A stretch of 64,000 nt of DNA from Cololabis saira (Eukaryota > Chordata > Actinopteri > Beloniformes > Belonidae): NCBI RefSeq assembly GCF_033807715.1, contig NC_084596.1, positions 38,232,958-38,296,957 of the forward strand. Reading direction: 5' to 3'. The position numbers and the translations under genes were made by a program. Position 1 is the stretch's first letter. Each line of letters begins with the position of its first letter. Positions 46,315-57,749 of the stretch are shown in pieces. Below the pieces are notes generated by a model. It saw only the letters and a program-made list of their open reading frames with translations, had not been told where the DNA came from and did no database searches.

Positions 46315-48974
46315 ACATGTCCAAAAGGAATTAAAATCATGATAAAGGTGGAGAAATTGTGAGATGGAAAATTTTGACTTTGAGAGTTCTTTTCTTTTTC
46401 CTTTTTTTTAATAATATATTGAACTTTATTAAAGCCTATTTAACCATACATTTATTAAATCCACTCTACTGTATGTAACACTAGAAATAGACACTATAAA
46501 TGATATACCCTGTATATTTTTACATGTTTTATTCTTAATGTTTCTTATTTTCAATCACACAAGGAGCTTGGGGTGTAACCATCAAGCCTCTAGTTTGGGG
46601 ACAACCCAAGCACCATTCCTTTTCAAGTATGATTGACATGTGTCATCACATGCTGCATATTGGAGAGATGAGACTATTTCCTTGTGTTTGGCCTTGATTA
46701 AGCCAGAGCACCGGAAGCAATCCGATCCCAAACAAGGACATGAAGACAAGGTCACAGGATGGTTTCTAGTTCATTCTTTGTAATAATTTAGCAATTATCA
46801 TGGGGTTTTGAGGTTGTTTTCTTATACTCTTGCTGTATTGACTTCTATTAGTTTTGGTCTTTGTTATTTGTGTCCTTGTATCTTCGAAATCTGCTGTAGA
46901 GTCCTTCCATTCATCCACTGATCCATCCATCCATCCATCCATCCATCCACCCCCCCCCTTCAATCCCTCTATCCATCCATCCACTTCTGCTTATCTGGAT
47001 TCAGTTCTAAATAATCCATTGAGTATTGAATATTCAGTATTTGTATTAAGTGACAGTAGTATGTCAAGTATTTAACAACCTAAACAGTTTGACGACATAG
47101 GTTTAGTATAAGAACGTTGACGTGTCAGGCACCTCTATTGGGGAAAATAATATTACAAGATGTACCAACTCATTAGCACAGTATTGTCAGTAGCTCTTTT
47201 ATCAAAACACCAGATCTACAAGCACCATGTCAGCAGAAATTATATTTCTGCACAGAGTGGCTTTAATATTTAAGTTTAACAGCTTTAAGCAAAACATGTA
47301 TTAATAAGTCACTGCAGTTTTTTTTATGCCTGAACCCAACCTGTCATGATAAATGAAAGGTTCTTCACCAATTCTTAAAAGGTTGAGTCAAGATAACTAC
47401 ACTTTTTGGTTCAAACTGACAGATTGGGAGCTAATTACGAGCTAATAAACTCTCCCACACAGGCAGTGTCACAAGCACTCGTGGCTTCTTTCATCACACC
47501 AAAAGGGTTAACATTTCCATTGGACAAAAAAAATAGTGACAGAACTGTCAGTTATTTACAAAGCTCTCCAAAAGCTATAAGGTCCACACTCAGGAATCAA
47601 GAAAGGAAGGCCAGTTGCCTTGACTCAAGCTTTTGAGAATTACCTTGACCTGGATGACTGAGAGTATACACCAGCCTCTTTGGACAATACTGTGTGTACA
47701 AAATTAGTTGAGTGTCATATCTATTTCAGCCCTCTTCTGTCTCCTTTTTTTTCCAAATATTTCAAACAGTGAAATCTCAGTTTCATGTAAAATAACACAT
47801 AAAATCTCCCGTGAACACTTAACCCCAGCAAGGAGCACATGTCAAGATGTGCCTGAAAGATACGTTATCACAAAGTGCTATATAATCAAATTTAGAGTGA
47901 TTTGATACAACATGAAGTCTCAACTAAGCTGCATGTTAATATGATCCTAAATGCTGATGATGAGAAGTATTGATGCTTGGCTTTATTTAGCCCCATTCTG
48001 TAATATACTTTGATAAGGTATGAGGTTGTTGGAGCATTGATTGCTACTCTTTCCTGTGCTCTCTTTTCCATCACAGGCATTTCACTCAGCAGCCTGGATT
48101 TGCACCAGGCACTTTTGTTTAAATACCTTCATGTCCTTGAGGATGTTCTGTGCTCGTCATTATGAGTACCTTGGCATTGCATCTGTCTTATACTAATCAC
48201 TGTAAACAGTAAATAACAGACTGTCCTTCGGGGCATTATCCCTTCAGTAATGCACATACTGTACAAAAATACACAGTGAAAAAAACTAATTAGAAATTCC
48301 AATAAGTTTCATATATCTTGTCCCACATCAATATGCATGATAATTTTACAAGGGAGTAAAAGTCTGTACCAGCTTAGAATACACGTAAAGCGTAATGTGT
48401 TTACAGTTTTAAAGCCCTTGAGACATTTTCCTCCTGGAGAGGATCACTTTATTGGACCAGACCTTCAAACAGTAGTCATTTGTTAGACACGGAAATGGGA
48501 CATTTGTCTGCAGCGCTGACTATTCTCTTGAGACGTACTTGAGACTGAAGCCCTTTCTACTGTTTTTTTTTTTTTAATGAAAAATATACATTAGATTAAA
48601 GAGAAAAAAACATTCCCTCGATGTGAGGCATGGCAGTAAGTTGTCTCTAGTCATTAGACACACAACAGGGATTTTTTCAGGGTGTTGATGTCACCTGAAT
48701 CAGATGAGATTTGGATATTATTTGAGTTAAGTGCGGGGGTTAATTATGTTCCTAATTAGACATATGTGTTCCTCAGCCTCTCTTGATAAATTAGGTCTAC
48801 TTGGTGTTCCACAACAAGGGCCTAAACGATCCCGATTGCCCCCCTCTCTATGTACGAATAACATAGGGAGTGTATATTTGTAGTACATTTTAATTTTTTT
48901 AAGCTGAACATCCCAAAAAGATTATGCTAAATATTTACCAGGGCTACGTCAAATGGTCATCTGGGAGAAAATTT
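46315..48974. other. unannotated non-coding DNA
   Basis: No gene recognised. Contains the (ATCC)n tract at 46905-46984. Confidence 0.5.
46905..46984 (-). repeat. (ATCC)n tract, probable retroposon tail
   Basis: Imperfect (ATCC)n interrupted by C9. On the minus strand it reads GATAAGCAGAAGTGGATGG then (ATGG)n. A GATAAGCNG-(ATGG)n ending is typical of V-SINE/LINE tails, but no V-SINE core is present next to it, so it is either a 5'-truncated copy or a simple repeat grown from a tail. Confidence 0.75.
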
Positions 48975-48993
48975 CTGAATTGAGGATTATGGA

Positions 48994-49043
48994 AGACTTT
49001 ATCATTATATATATATATATATATATATATAATGATAAAGTCT
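48994..49043. repeat. 50-bp perfect palindrome with (TA)n centre
   Basis: AGACTTTATCATT at 48994-49006 is exactly inverted at 49031-49043, joined by a pure TA tract, so the whole 50 bp is self-complementary. A second copy of the left flank (CTGAAT..GAGGATTATGGAAGACTTTATCATT) starts 67 bp downstream at 49042, leading into the longer (TA)n tract. The region thus carries a direct duplication and a palindrome built from the same sequence. Confidence 0.93.
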
Positions 49044-49071
49044 GAATTTGAGGATTATGGAAGACTTTATC

Positions 49072-49175
<104 letters not shown>

Positions 49176-50356
49176 GTTATCATTTTACTTGAGGGTGATT
49201 ATTACCAAAGAAACACGTTAGTAATAACTTGTGTTATTTTATTGAAACTCATTTAATTCACACGATTGCAGCAAAGAATGGTTGAAATAATTAAAGGGAT
49301 ATCTGTAGCAGTTAAATGCAGCACTGACCTATGATTGGCCTTTTGCTATTTCTGCTCCTGCAGCAGTTTTTTGGCTTGCAAAACAAAACATTAACATTGC
49401 AGGCCAGTGAAGCAATTGCAAGATCTCTTCAGGCATTATAGAGGAGTGGCGCTGGTAACTAAATGGTTTTCTATAGGAATCCCAGGGGAAAAAATCATTA
49501 AGAAGTAGTACTCAGTCTATTTGTGAAGCGGCGGGAGATGGAGTCCCTGTGTGTGCAGTGAGCGATGCATAACCACTAAGACCCAGGAGACTGTAGTACA
49601 TCTGTTCTGGTAAAGGGACTTCTTAAACACATTTCAATGAACTCATATAAGCTGTTAATACGCACTTTTAATGGACGAAGGTTGCTGCTAATGATGTTGG
49701 AAGGAGAAACAAGCCTTCAATCATTCCTCTTCTTTCACTGGGAGCTGAAAATGCCTTTTAGAAAACAAAATTTTTTGGAGAACTGCGCTCTTTCTGTCCA
49801 AAGGGGAACACTAAAAAATGGTACCTGCACTTGGAAATCCTGTATTATGCAATTTTCATCCCTATTAATGTTGACCCAGCACTACAATAGCATTATTTTA
49901 CTTTGGTCACAAATCAAAAAATCTGGGTCTTTTAGACCATGTAGCCTAAACTATACTGTTGTTCACTAGGTAAGCAGAAAGTTTGGCCTTGCTTCCTCGT
50001 ACCCCTGCTTCACACTCAATCTGCTGTTATTGGTTACCTTCTGAAATCAGTCAGACACGTTACTATCAGTTACTGGAGGATGTTTCTTTTTAGTGTATCC
50101 TGTCTAACAGGGGAGGAGCAGACCCTGCTGTGATTAGTTTTGCCAACAGGTTGGGTTGATCAGCACTTAGAGTTTAAATGACCAATCTGCATATGCAAAT
50201 ACATCAAACATTACCAGGAAGTCGTTTTTAGGGTAAAGAAAATTTGGAACCTCCTTGTATGCCTGCTTTTTCCAAAACTTTTACTCACTGTTTAGTCTGT
50301 CCACAACCTCAAACAGTCACACTCCAAACTCCACTATGACCAAACTATGATCCACT
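49176..50356. other. unannotated DNA; the 3' part may be Tc1 5' untranslated sequence
   Basis: No gene recognised. A 110-codon + strand open frame at 49637-49969 has no recognisable domain. From about 50240 onward the sequence (CAAACAGTCACACTCCAAAC near 50311) looks like the leader of the Tc1 element that follows. No Tc1 left inverted terminus was identified. Confidence 0.45.
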
Positions 50357-51223
50357 ATGACCAAAGACCAAAGAGCTGTCAAAGGACGTGAGAAACAAAA
50401 TGGTAGACCTGCACCAGGCTGGGAAGACTGAATCTGCAATAGGTAAGCAGCTCGGTGTGAAGAAATCAACTGTGGGAGCAATTATTAGAAAACGGAAGAC
50501 ATAATCTCCCTCCATCTGGGGCTCCACTCAAGATCTCACCCGTGGGGTAAAAATGATCACAAGAACGGTGAGTAAAAATCCCAGAACCACGCGGAGGACC
50601 TAGTGAATGACCTGCAGAGAGCTGGGACCAAAATAACAAAGGAACCATCAGTAACACACTACGCTGCAGGGATTCAGATCCTGCAGGGTCAGACGTTCCC
50701 CCTGCTTCAGCCAGTACATGTCCAGGCCCGTCTGAAGTTTGCTAGAGAGCATTTGGATGATACAGAAGAGGATTGGGAGAATGTTATATGGTCAGATGAA
50801 ACCAAAACAGAACTTTTTGGTAGAAACACCCACTTGTCGTGTTTGGAGGAGAAAGAAAGCTGAGTTGCATCCAAAGACACTATACCTACTGTGAAGCATG
50901 GGGGTGGAAACATCATGCTTTGGGGATGTTTTTCTGCAAAGGGACAAGGATGACTGATCCGTTTAAGAAAAAGAATGAATGGGGCCATGAATCATGATAT
51001 TTTGAGTGAAAACGCCCTTTCATCAGCAAGGGCATTGAAGATGAAACATGGCTGCGTCTTTCAGCATGACAATGATCCCAAACACATCGCCAGGGAAACA
51101 AAGGAGTGGCTTCGTAAGAAACATTTCAAGGTCCTGGAGTGGCCTAGCCAGTCTCCAGATCTCACCCCATAGAATATCTTTGGAGAGAGTTGAAAGTCTG
51201 TGTTGCCCAGCGACAGCCCCAAA
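50357..51223 (+). pseudogene. Tc1-family transposase relic (DD34E), 3' end missing
   Basis: Reads from the N-terminal helix-turn-helix ([20 protein letters not shown], then QLGVKKSTV) to the catalytic domain. WSDETKTELFG near 50790 holds the first Asp. [11 protein letters not shown] near 51060 holds the second. IEYLWRELK near 51170 holds the Glu, 34 residues after the second Asp once a one-base deletion before it is allowed for, which fits the DD34E signature. Known: Tc1 enzymes move DNA into TA sites. Breaks here: a leader/start-codon region with a partial duplication, a deletion near 50480, stop and frameshift near 50860, a frameshift near 50940 and the one-base deletion near 51163. The ORF stops at VAQRQPQ, where a V-SINE begins. 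The last part of the protein and the right inverted terminus are not found after the SINE. Confidence 0.93.
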
Positions 51224-51589
51224 CACGGTGGTTTGGTGGTTAGCACTGTTGCCTAACAGCAAGAAGGTTCCCAGTTTGACTCCCTGGCCTGGCAGGGTCT
51301 TTCTGTGTGGAGTTTGCATGTTCTCCACGTGCTTGCGTGGGTTCCCTCTGGCTACTCCGGCTTCCTCCAACAGTCCAGAAACATGCATACTAGGTTAATT
51401 GATGTTTCCAAATTGCCCCTAGGTGTGAGGGTGAGTATGCCTGTTTTGTCTCTCTACGTGGCCCTGTGATGGACTGGCGACCTGTCCAGGGTGTAACCTC
51501 TGCCTATCATCTGAAATTAGATGGGATAGGCTCCAGCAAACCCCCGTGACCCTGCAAAGGATAAAGTGGGTATAGAAAACAGATGGATG
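51224..51589 (+). mobile_element. V-SINE-type SINE, copy 2, joined to the Tc1 relic
   Basis: The tRNA-like head is readable: TGGTTAGCACTG (A-box region, about 51236-51247) and GGTTCCCAGTTTGACTCC (B-box region, about 51268-51285). The V-SINE core follows (TTTCTGTGTGGAGTTTGCAT), then GGGATAGGCTCCAGC and a short tail ending AGATGGATG. The tail is much shorter than in copy 1. No target duplication is visible: the left flank is Tc1 coding sequence (CGACAGCCCC) and the right flank is unrelated DNA. The junction therefore arose by insertion followed by deletion of the rest of the Tc1, or by recombination between elements. Confidence 0.9.
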
Positions 51590-53894
51590 TTTAATTCCAA
51601 TCATTACACAGCAACACAGCGTCTGGGATACATTTACTACCTCATGCTAATGTTAGCTAAAACGAATTGCTACCATTGTGAGTTGACGTCAGATGATGGA
51701 ACAAAACAGCACCAGTTGCAAACTTATAATTTGGTATTAGGTAGCTAGCAGAATCATATTTTCCTAAGTTCTGATCTAATGCCAGATCACGTATACAAAA
51801 TTATGCGGCACAGATCTACTTTTTCTTATGTACAGTAGCACTACGCAAAGCTCCATGGCCGGCTAGATCTGAAGTTATACCTCCCCAATTCTAACTAATT
51901 AAAAGTAAATTAATTTGATTTTACCCTGCAACCATGAGTGATGTGGTTCCTGGATTTCGTCATTGGTGATCATGACGAGTTTGAGATAAAGCTCCTCCGA
52001 CTTGCACTGTTATCTGGAAAACTTCGTCTGTAACTGAACCTCATTACCGAACATATCTGCTTTTAGATTATGTAGATTTAGATATCCCTTCTTGGCATAT
52101 TCAAATCCCATTTAAATGCTCTCAACAAAAGCTGGTACTCTTGTGTCATAACATTTGTCTAAAACATTTTGTGACAATCAAGGTTTTCCCACAGAATTAC
52201 AGATAGCCCAGTCATTACTGTGGTTTCCCACATAATACTAATCCCAAGTAATTAGTGTTTGACTTTTTGCAAATTTTTTCACGGCACTATTTCTATTTCA
52301 GTGGATTATGGGTCTACAATGGGCCTGTTAAATGCAACCACTTTATCGTGTTTTTTTTTTTCATTTTTTTATCAGAGATCTAATTTATGGACTAGATGTT
52401 AAATTGCATATCATAATCGCTCAGGTACACCATTTGTTTGAGGGTATGAGTGTTCAGAACAAAGGGAAGTACTGACATTCTTTCTTAAGCTATATGTTTT
52501 TACCATGTGTTACTTAAACAAGAATTAGAACAGATCTTCTCTGACCCACATGACCATAACATCAAAATAATATATTTGCCCAGCCACCAGAAACAGGAAA
52601 TGTCTTCATCAAGTGCAAATGACGCAGAATGTTATGTTTGTCAAATGCAGCAAGTTTAGAGAATCGATCTTATTAATCTTGTTTTTCTACTGGGGTACAA
52701 GTTATGTTCCATGTATCACACTGTTGCGTTCAGTGCGTCAGCAAGTCTTGAATGAATGTTTTGTTATTACCATCAATTCACTGGCAGTTTTCATATACCA
52801 AGGAAGTAGTTTTGATTTTTAAGAGTACTGAAATTTCCGTCCGGGTTAGTTTCAAGACAATCCTTTTTATAAAGCAGTCACAATGATTTGTCAACAGAAG
52901 CTAACGACATGCTGTTTGTGAAGTAGGAAGCTTTTATCTGAAGGTGAATTTTTGAAAGACAGGATGAGAGAAGTTGCTAGTCATGTGTGCCAGTGTTTTT
53001 ATTATACTGTCAAATGTGTGCAGTATTGACTACATAAGCTAAATTACTATGGGCCTTTTTTTCAATGCAATCCTTATAATCTTGAAAATTGAATTTAAAA
53101 AAGACACGAATGTCTCCAATACTTGTCAGAACTGTCAGAAATGCATTTTAAGGGGTTTGTAAGTTTCTTTGTCTTAGCTCAAGTCATTTGTACATAAAGC
53201 TCTGAACTTTAAACTACATAAATATTCTAATTTTTTTTCAGTGTCTGTATGTATATGTGTGTGTACTACATCATAGATTAATATCATAAAAATAAGAGCG
53301 TAGAAAGGCCATGGTGTAATTTACTTTGATATTATACTCAAAACCTTCAATACCTGGAGATTTATAAAGATTATTTGAACTTGAGGTAAAAAGCTCTCTT
53401 AACGGAAACGGAGGACACCTGCTATATTTCCGTTTCAGTAATGGTATCTTTTTTTAAAAAAAGTCAAAATTATCATTATTTCTGATGGAAATTACCTGTT
53501 ATAACAACATATTTTTCCTCCCTGGGCCTCAACTACCTGGCTGTTTCTCATGTCTGGGTGAAGGGCAGGTGAATGAGGTCTCTGGTACAGTCTTTAAGAT
53601 AGAGGGATTATGTTGAGTGGTGCAGAGTAGAGAAATGTTTTTTATGTGCATTAGATTGTAACCCCTGTGAATCGAAAGACAACTAAAGCCTTTTCTCCTA
53701 TGTGCTGCCTTATACTATAACCATGTAACCATGGTGAACTCTTAAGACTTAAAACTGCCTTGAATGCAGACACTTTTAGAGTTGAAGAGGGTGGCTCGAC
53801 TTGAAGTACTGTGCTTTTAAAGTGATTGTAATGATTTGTTATAGGAATATAAGTGAGCTTATAATTAAACTTTAAGTTCTACGTTGTTGTGAAT
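51590..53894. other. unannotated non-coding DNA
   Basis: No gene or element recognised. AT-rich; the missing 3' part of the Tc1 element is not found here. Confidence 0.5.
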
Positions 53895-55430
53895 TTATGC
53901 ACCACGCACTTGTAACAGATCCCCCAAAAAGCAGACCTCAAGTATTTCCTGTGTGGAGGATACAGTGAGATGTGGAATTATGCGTCCTTCAGGTCAACAG
54001 ATGTAAACCAGTCCCCCTGGTGCACAAGATGCAGCAACATTACATATGTGAGCATTCTAAACTTGTATGTCGAGCCCAACAAAAATCTCTCCTTCCTCTG
54101 GCTGGAGCACTGGGGCCCTGCTGTGCTGCCACTCTCAGCAATGAGGAGTCTGGGGAACATCCCCGGAGCGATGCACACTTGAAGTGAACGGCAGAAGCTG
54201 GTGAATGGGCAACATCCAGCGTCTTCACCAAAAGACAGAGCAGAAAATGTCAGGCCATTCTCTTCTTCTTCATAGCCTGCTGGACGATGGCTTGGGTGGG
54301 CGGGCCCGTTGGAGCCAGCATCGAGGCTTTTCCTGCTCCATGTGGTCCTCCCCTCCTGCCTGGGTGGGATAGCTGGTGGAGGCTGGTATTTAGGCCACTT
54401 TGGGATCTTAAAATTGGGAGAGGACCGTGAGGCAACGGGGGCAAATGTCTGCTGCGGGGCTGGTAGAGGCTCCCTTCTCCGGGGGAGGTAGCGCTGGAGG
54501 GCTTCGTCCTCAGACTTTGTAGTAATTTCTTCACAGAGTTCTGCTTGGAAGACTGAAAGCATGGAGGACACATTTAATGCCTTGACCGCAAAAGCAGCTG
54601 CTTTGTCGGCTCTCTCTGTCAAAGCTGTCTGGAAGCGGTCGGCTTTAGATGGCAGCGTGGGGCTCCTGGAAGATGAAGCTGAGAGCCGTGTGTGCAGGTG
54701 GGCAGCTCCCAGTGGCTCCATGGGCGGCATGCCTGCTTCAGTGTGTCCTCAAAGTCGAGAAAGGAGCCACCCTGTATCGGACTTTTGCAGCTAAATGAAA
54801 GGTCTTTCCCCAAGACTGAGACCTCTTAAAGCAGCTCGGGAAAAACAGGGAGAAACTGTTTTGCTGTCCTCGAATCCTAGGGCCCATTTCTTCCCCTCAT
54901 AACGTGACCTGGTTGTCTGCACTATGGGATGTTAAGCATTGTTGCAGAACGTTTGCACACGGCCTGCAGATCCATGCTCAGAGAGGGAGAAACTGGTGTG
55001 CTCTCCTCCCTCCTCCCTGGAAACAAGTGCAATGATGAAGCGAAAGTATGAAGACTTCATCTTTCTCCTCATCATCTTTTGATACATGGAACTTAGAGGT
55101 TTCCTCGTCATCGTCCTTATAATGCAAATTCAGCAAGTCTTTCAGTGGAGGAGGTGTCCAGCTGTGAACCCAAGCTAACTGAAGCCTGCAGCCCGGCATC
55201 CACCTCTGAATCCCGTTTATCACCACTGTCACCCGGCAATCCGCCAATGGCTAGGCACGGTCGTTTCCCGTCAAGCTAACATAGCGCGCTAGCCATCAGT
55301 GGAGACTCCTAGTGGTGAAGTAGGCGCAATGCCTACATGAACCAGGGGCATCAACCGCCCAGCGGGCATGTTCCAGCCCTAGGCAGTTCGAGCAGACCTG
55401 GTGTGGGTCTGGTGTGGGTATGGTTACTCG
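53895..55430 (-). pseudogene. DIRS-like retrotransposon relic, gag joined to reverse transcriptase
   Basis: On the minus strand, near 55420-55310, a zinc-finger-like gag segment reads CSNCLGLEHARWAVDAPGSC, then RHCAYF, the cysteine/histidine module of DIRS gag proteins. Acidic and Ser/Pro-rich gag sequence follows with frameshifts. From 54730 a 250-codon frame has an alanine-rich helix (ADKAAAFAVKALNVSSML), a proline-rich stretch, and then switches to the start of the DIRS reverse transcriptase: YKFRMLTYVM and HQGDWFTSVDLKDA, where VDLKDA carries the first catalytic Asp. A stop replaces the next Tyr (DLKDA-stop-FHI), then PPHRKYLRSAF runs to about 53895. Known: DIRS elements encode gag, RT/RNase H and a tyrosine recombinase. 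RNase H and recombinase parts are absent, and sequence between gag and RT is deleted, so the element is dead. GC content is well above that of its flanks. Confidence 0.87.
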
Positions 55431-56404
55431 ATATCTTGTTACCACAAACACAGATATCAGTCCTCAAGTCCCTGTCTCCCCTGGTGTGAGGCAGTGTGGG
55501 TTTTATTGTTTTCAACGGGTGTGTTTACAAAAGAGAAGTGAATGAAATGCTAAAACACAAGGGTGTTTAAGCTGGGATACTAAACTGTGGAAATAAAAAA
55601 AGGCGAACACAAATGCCAAGGTCTATGGAGAAGACTAGAGAAGTAGCTAGCGCTTATGCACGCTCCTATTCTGCATAAGTCTCAATCACACTGGATTGGT
55701 TTAACCTGTGAGATTCAGTTAACGTAATAATATCCGTCCATCCAGTCATACCGCAGAGCACAGTCATACTGTCTTCACGCGCAAGGCAGTAAAGTTAGCT
55801 CTTTACAGTTACATATATTTTTTGTTTTTTAGTATTTCTACAGCTGATACTGGCAATAAGCAGAGTTGAAATGCTACATCATTTTTATGCCTGTAGTCAT
55901 CAATCCAGAAATGTTACTGGCAGTATTCAACGCACATCTCTAGTGAGGTGAGAAAAAGTCCTCATCATAACACTCATTTAATAGAGCATCTGTAATGTCC
56001 TGAAAATATTATCTTCACATCCTTCTCATCCACTGTAGCATCTTCCTCCTCAACAAGGTTGAGAATAGCAGGCTGGTATAGTTTATGCATTTTTACAAAG
56101 TTTTCTTTTTTCCCTTTGTCTACATATATATTAATGGTTAACACCAAGTTTGGTAAAGCCCAAAGGCCACATATATACAGTATGCATTTTAATCTTGCAA
56201 CAGAGGTTTTTGTGTGTGTGCATGGGTGTGTGTGAGTGTGTTTCCTTTCCAGTCTAGCCATGTTGTGTTGATTGCTAGAAAAAAAAAAAGATTCTGCCAA
56301 AGAGGACTAAGATCACAGACAGTGGGATGTGAAAGAGTCGAACATGAAAGAGCAAGAAACAAAAGACAAGACAGTGATGGGTGCGGTTTGGTGACTGTGA
56401 TGTC
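55431..56404. other. unannotated DNA; the left part may be DIRS 5' sequence
   Basis: Up to about 55520 the composition resembles the DIRS relic and may be its leader. Beyond that, no gene or element recognised. Short (GT)-rich stretch at about 56209-56242. Confidence 0.4.
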
Positions 56405-56408
56405 AATT

Positions 56409-56518
56409 TCCATTTTATCAATTTTATTTATATAGTGTCTATTACAACACAAGTTGTATCTAGGTGCTTTCCAGAGACCCAGAAGATGACCCCCGAGCAA
56501 TTATTACATAAACAAAGA
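56409..56518. repeat. fragment of an abundant teleost interspersed repeat
   Basis: Contains ATCAATTTTATTTATATAGT, then AGGTGCTTTCCAGAGACCCA and GAGCAATTATTACATAAACA. I recognise this wording from a very common unclassified fish repeat, probably LINE-associated. Only about 110 bp is present and no ends can be set. Confidence 0.55.
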
Positions 56519-56576
56519 TGTGTGTAACGTGTTGTTTTGGAGTCAAAGGAGACATATACATAATAAATATACTAAT

Positions 56577-57415
56577 CAGGGGTGGGCGATATGGCAAAAA
56601 TATCACAACATATTTAAAAAATAAATAAAATCACCATTTCGATTTTATCACTATCTTAAATTGGAAAAAGAAAAACAGATAATTTAGACCTTTTGAACAT
56701 TGCTTTCAATCTTTTTTTAGCGTTCAGAGTAGAGTAGTGGCATGACAGTCCCGGAAAAGGCTGGGCAGCTCGTACCGCAGGTCAGCCACTTTAAACAGGC
56801 GTTTGAACCCCCATTTTCTACCCTCTTGAACGGTACCATATCCTTTGTGAGATAAAACGTAACAGCTTCTGTTACCTCTTTCCATCACTTGCTTGACTTG
56901 TCATATGGCGTTCTTTTGTCAAATGCCTGTGTTAATGTTGTCCACCTGCGGAGCTGCTGGGCCTCTCTCAGTATGTGCTTGGGGTTCTTTCTCTTCAGGT
57001 GATTCAACAGATTTGTTGTGTTGCCACACAATGTGCAATCGGTTTTGTGTGAACACTTTGCAAATTACATTTGCTTGAGCTCAATCTTTTGCGGAAAATC
57101 CAAACCAATTCCATATAATTGAGGTGGATTTTTTTTTTCTGCGACCAACTCCGTTTGGCTTTCAGCCATCGCTATCCATGCCTACCGCAACACACACCAA
57201 CAAGGAGGCGGGTAGGAAAGCGTGTCACTGCCCGTAATTCGCTATGATTGGTTGGTCAGGTAGACAACATCAATACGTCTGGTGAGTCATTGCATCAGCA
57301 TAGAACTGCAATTTATAGAATGTGCCCTAGACGATCCCACGATCTCTGCAGTTTGAAAGATCCTCTTCACATTGTAATCCTTCATGATCTAATATCGTCA
57401 TATTGCCCACCACTA
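56577..57415 (-). mobile_element. hAT element with BED-finger transposase relic, 8-bp TSD
   Basis: 839 bp. The left end is CAGGGGTGGGCGATAT; the right end on the minus strand is TAGTGGTGGGCAATAT. Flanks are ATACTAAT (56569-56576) and ATACAAAT (57416-57423), an 8-bp target duplication with one mismatch, as expected for hAT. The ends share the GGGCGATAT(GG) block with the MITEs at 1596-2218 and 24550-25171. The element is an internally deleted copy: it keeps the leader and N-terminal part of the transposase and lacks the catalytic core. Confidence 0.85.
56735..57169 (-). pseudogene. N-terminal part of a hAT (ZBED-like) transposase, broken
   Basis: From ATG at 57169 the frame reads MAESQTELVAEKKNPPQLYG and reaches a stop at codon 35. 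Directly after it the BED-type zinc finger can be read: CSHKTDCTLCGNTTNLLNHL, then KRKNPKHI. A hAT N-terminal domain follows (LTQAFDKRTPYDKSSK, stop, WKEVTEAVTF, LTKDMVPFKRVEN), ending where frames break near 56740. Known: the BED finger binds the element's subterminal DNA, and the KDM.P...VE block precedes the catalytic RNase H domain in ZBED-like transposases. Two in-frame stops and loss of the catalytic and dimerisation domains make it non-functional. Confidence 0.85.
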
Positions 57416-57568
57416 ATACAAATTTACATCCAGGCATATTTAACTGCTCATAGATTTAAGTATACAAATATAAAGTCGTATACATGCAGCACACTAGTAT
57501 ACCCTAGTATAGGTAGCCATATTTATGTATTAGTGTAATATTACATATTTATATATACACACATACTG

Positions 57569-57748
<180 letters not shown>

Positions 57749-57749
57749 A

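Noticed and set aside
49637..49969. 110-codon + strand open frame
   Set aside because: No recognisable domain, and the sequence looks like non-coding DNA upstream of the Tc1 leader.
51023..51388. 121-codon minus-strand open frame
   Set aside because: It is the antisense of the Tc1 relic and the V-SINE head.
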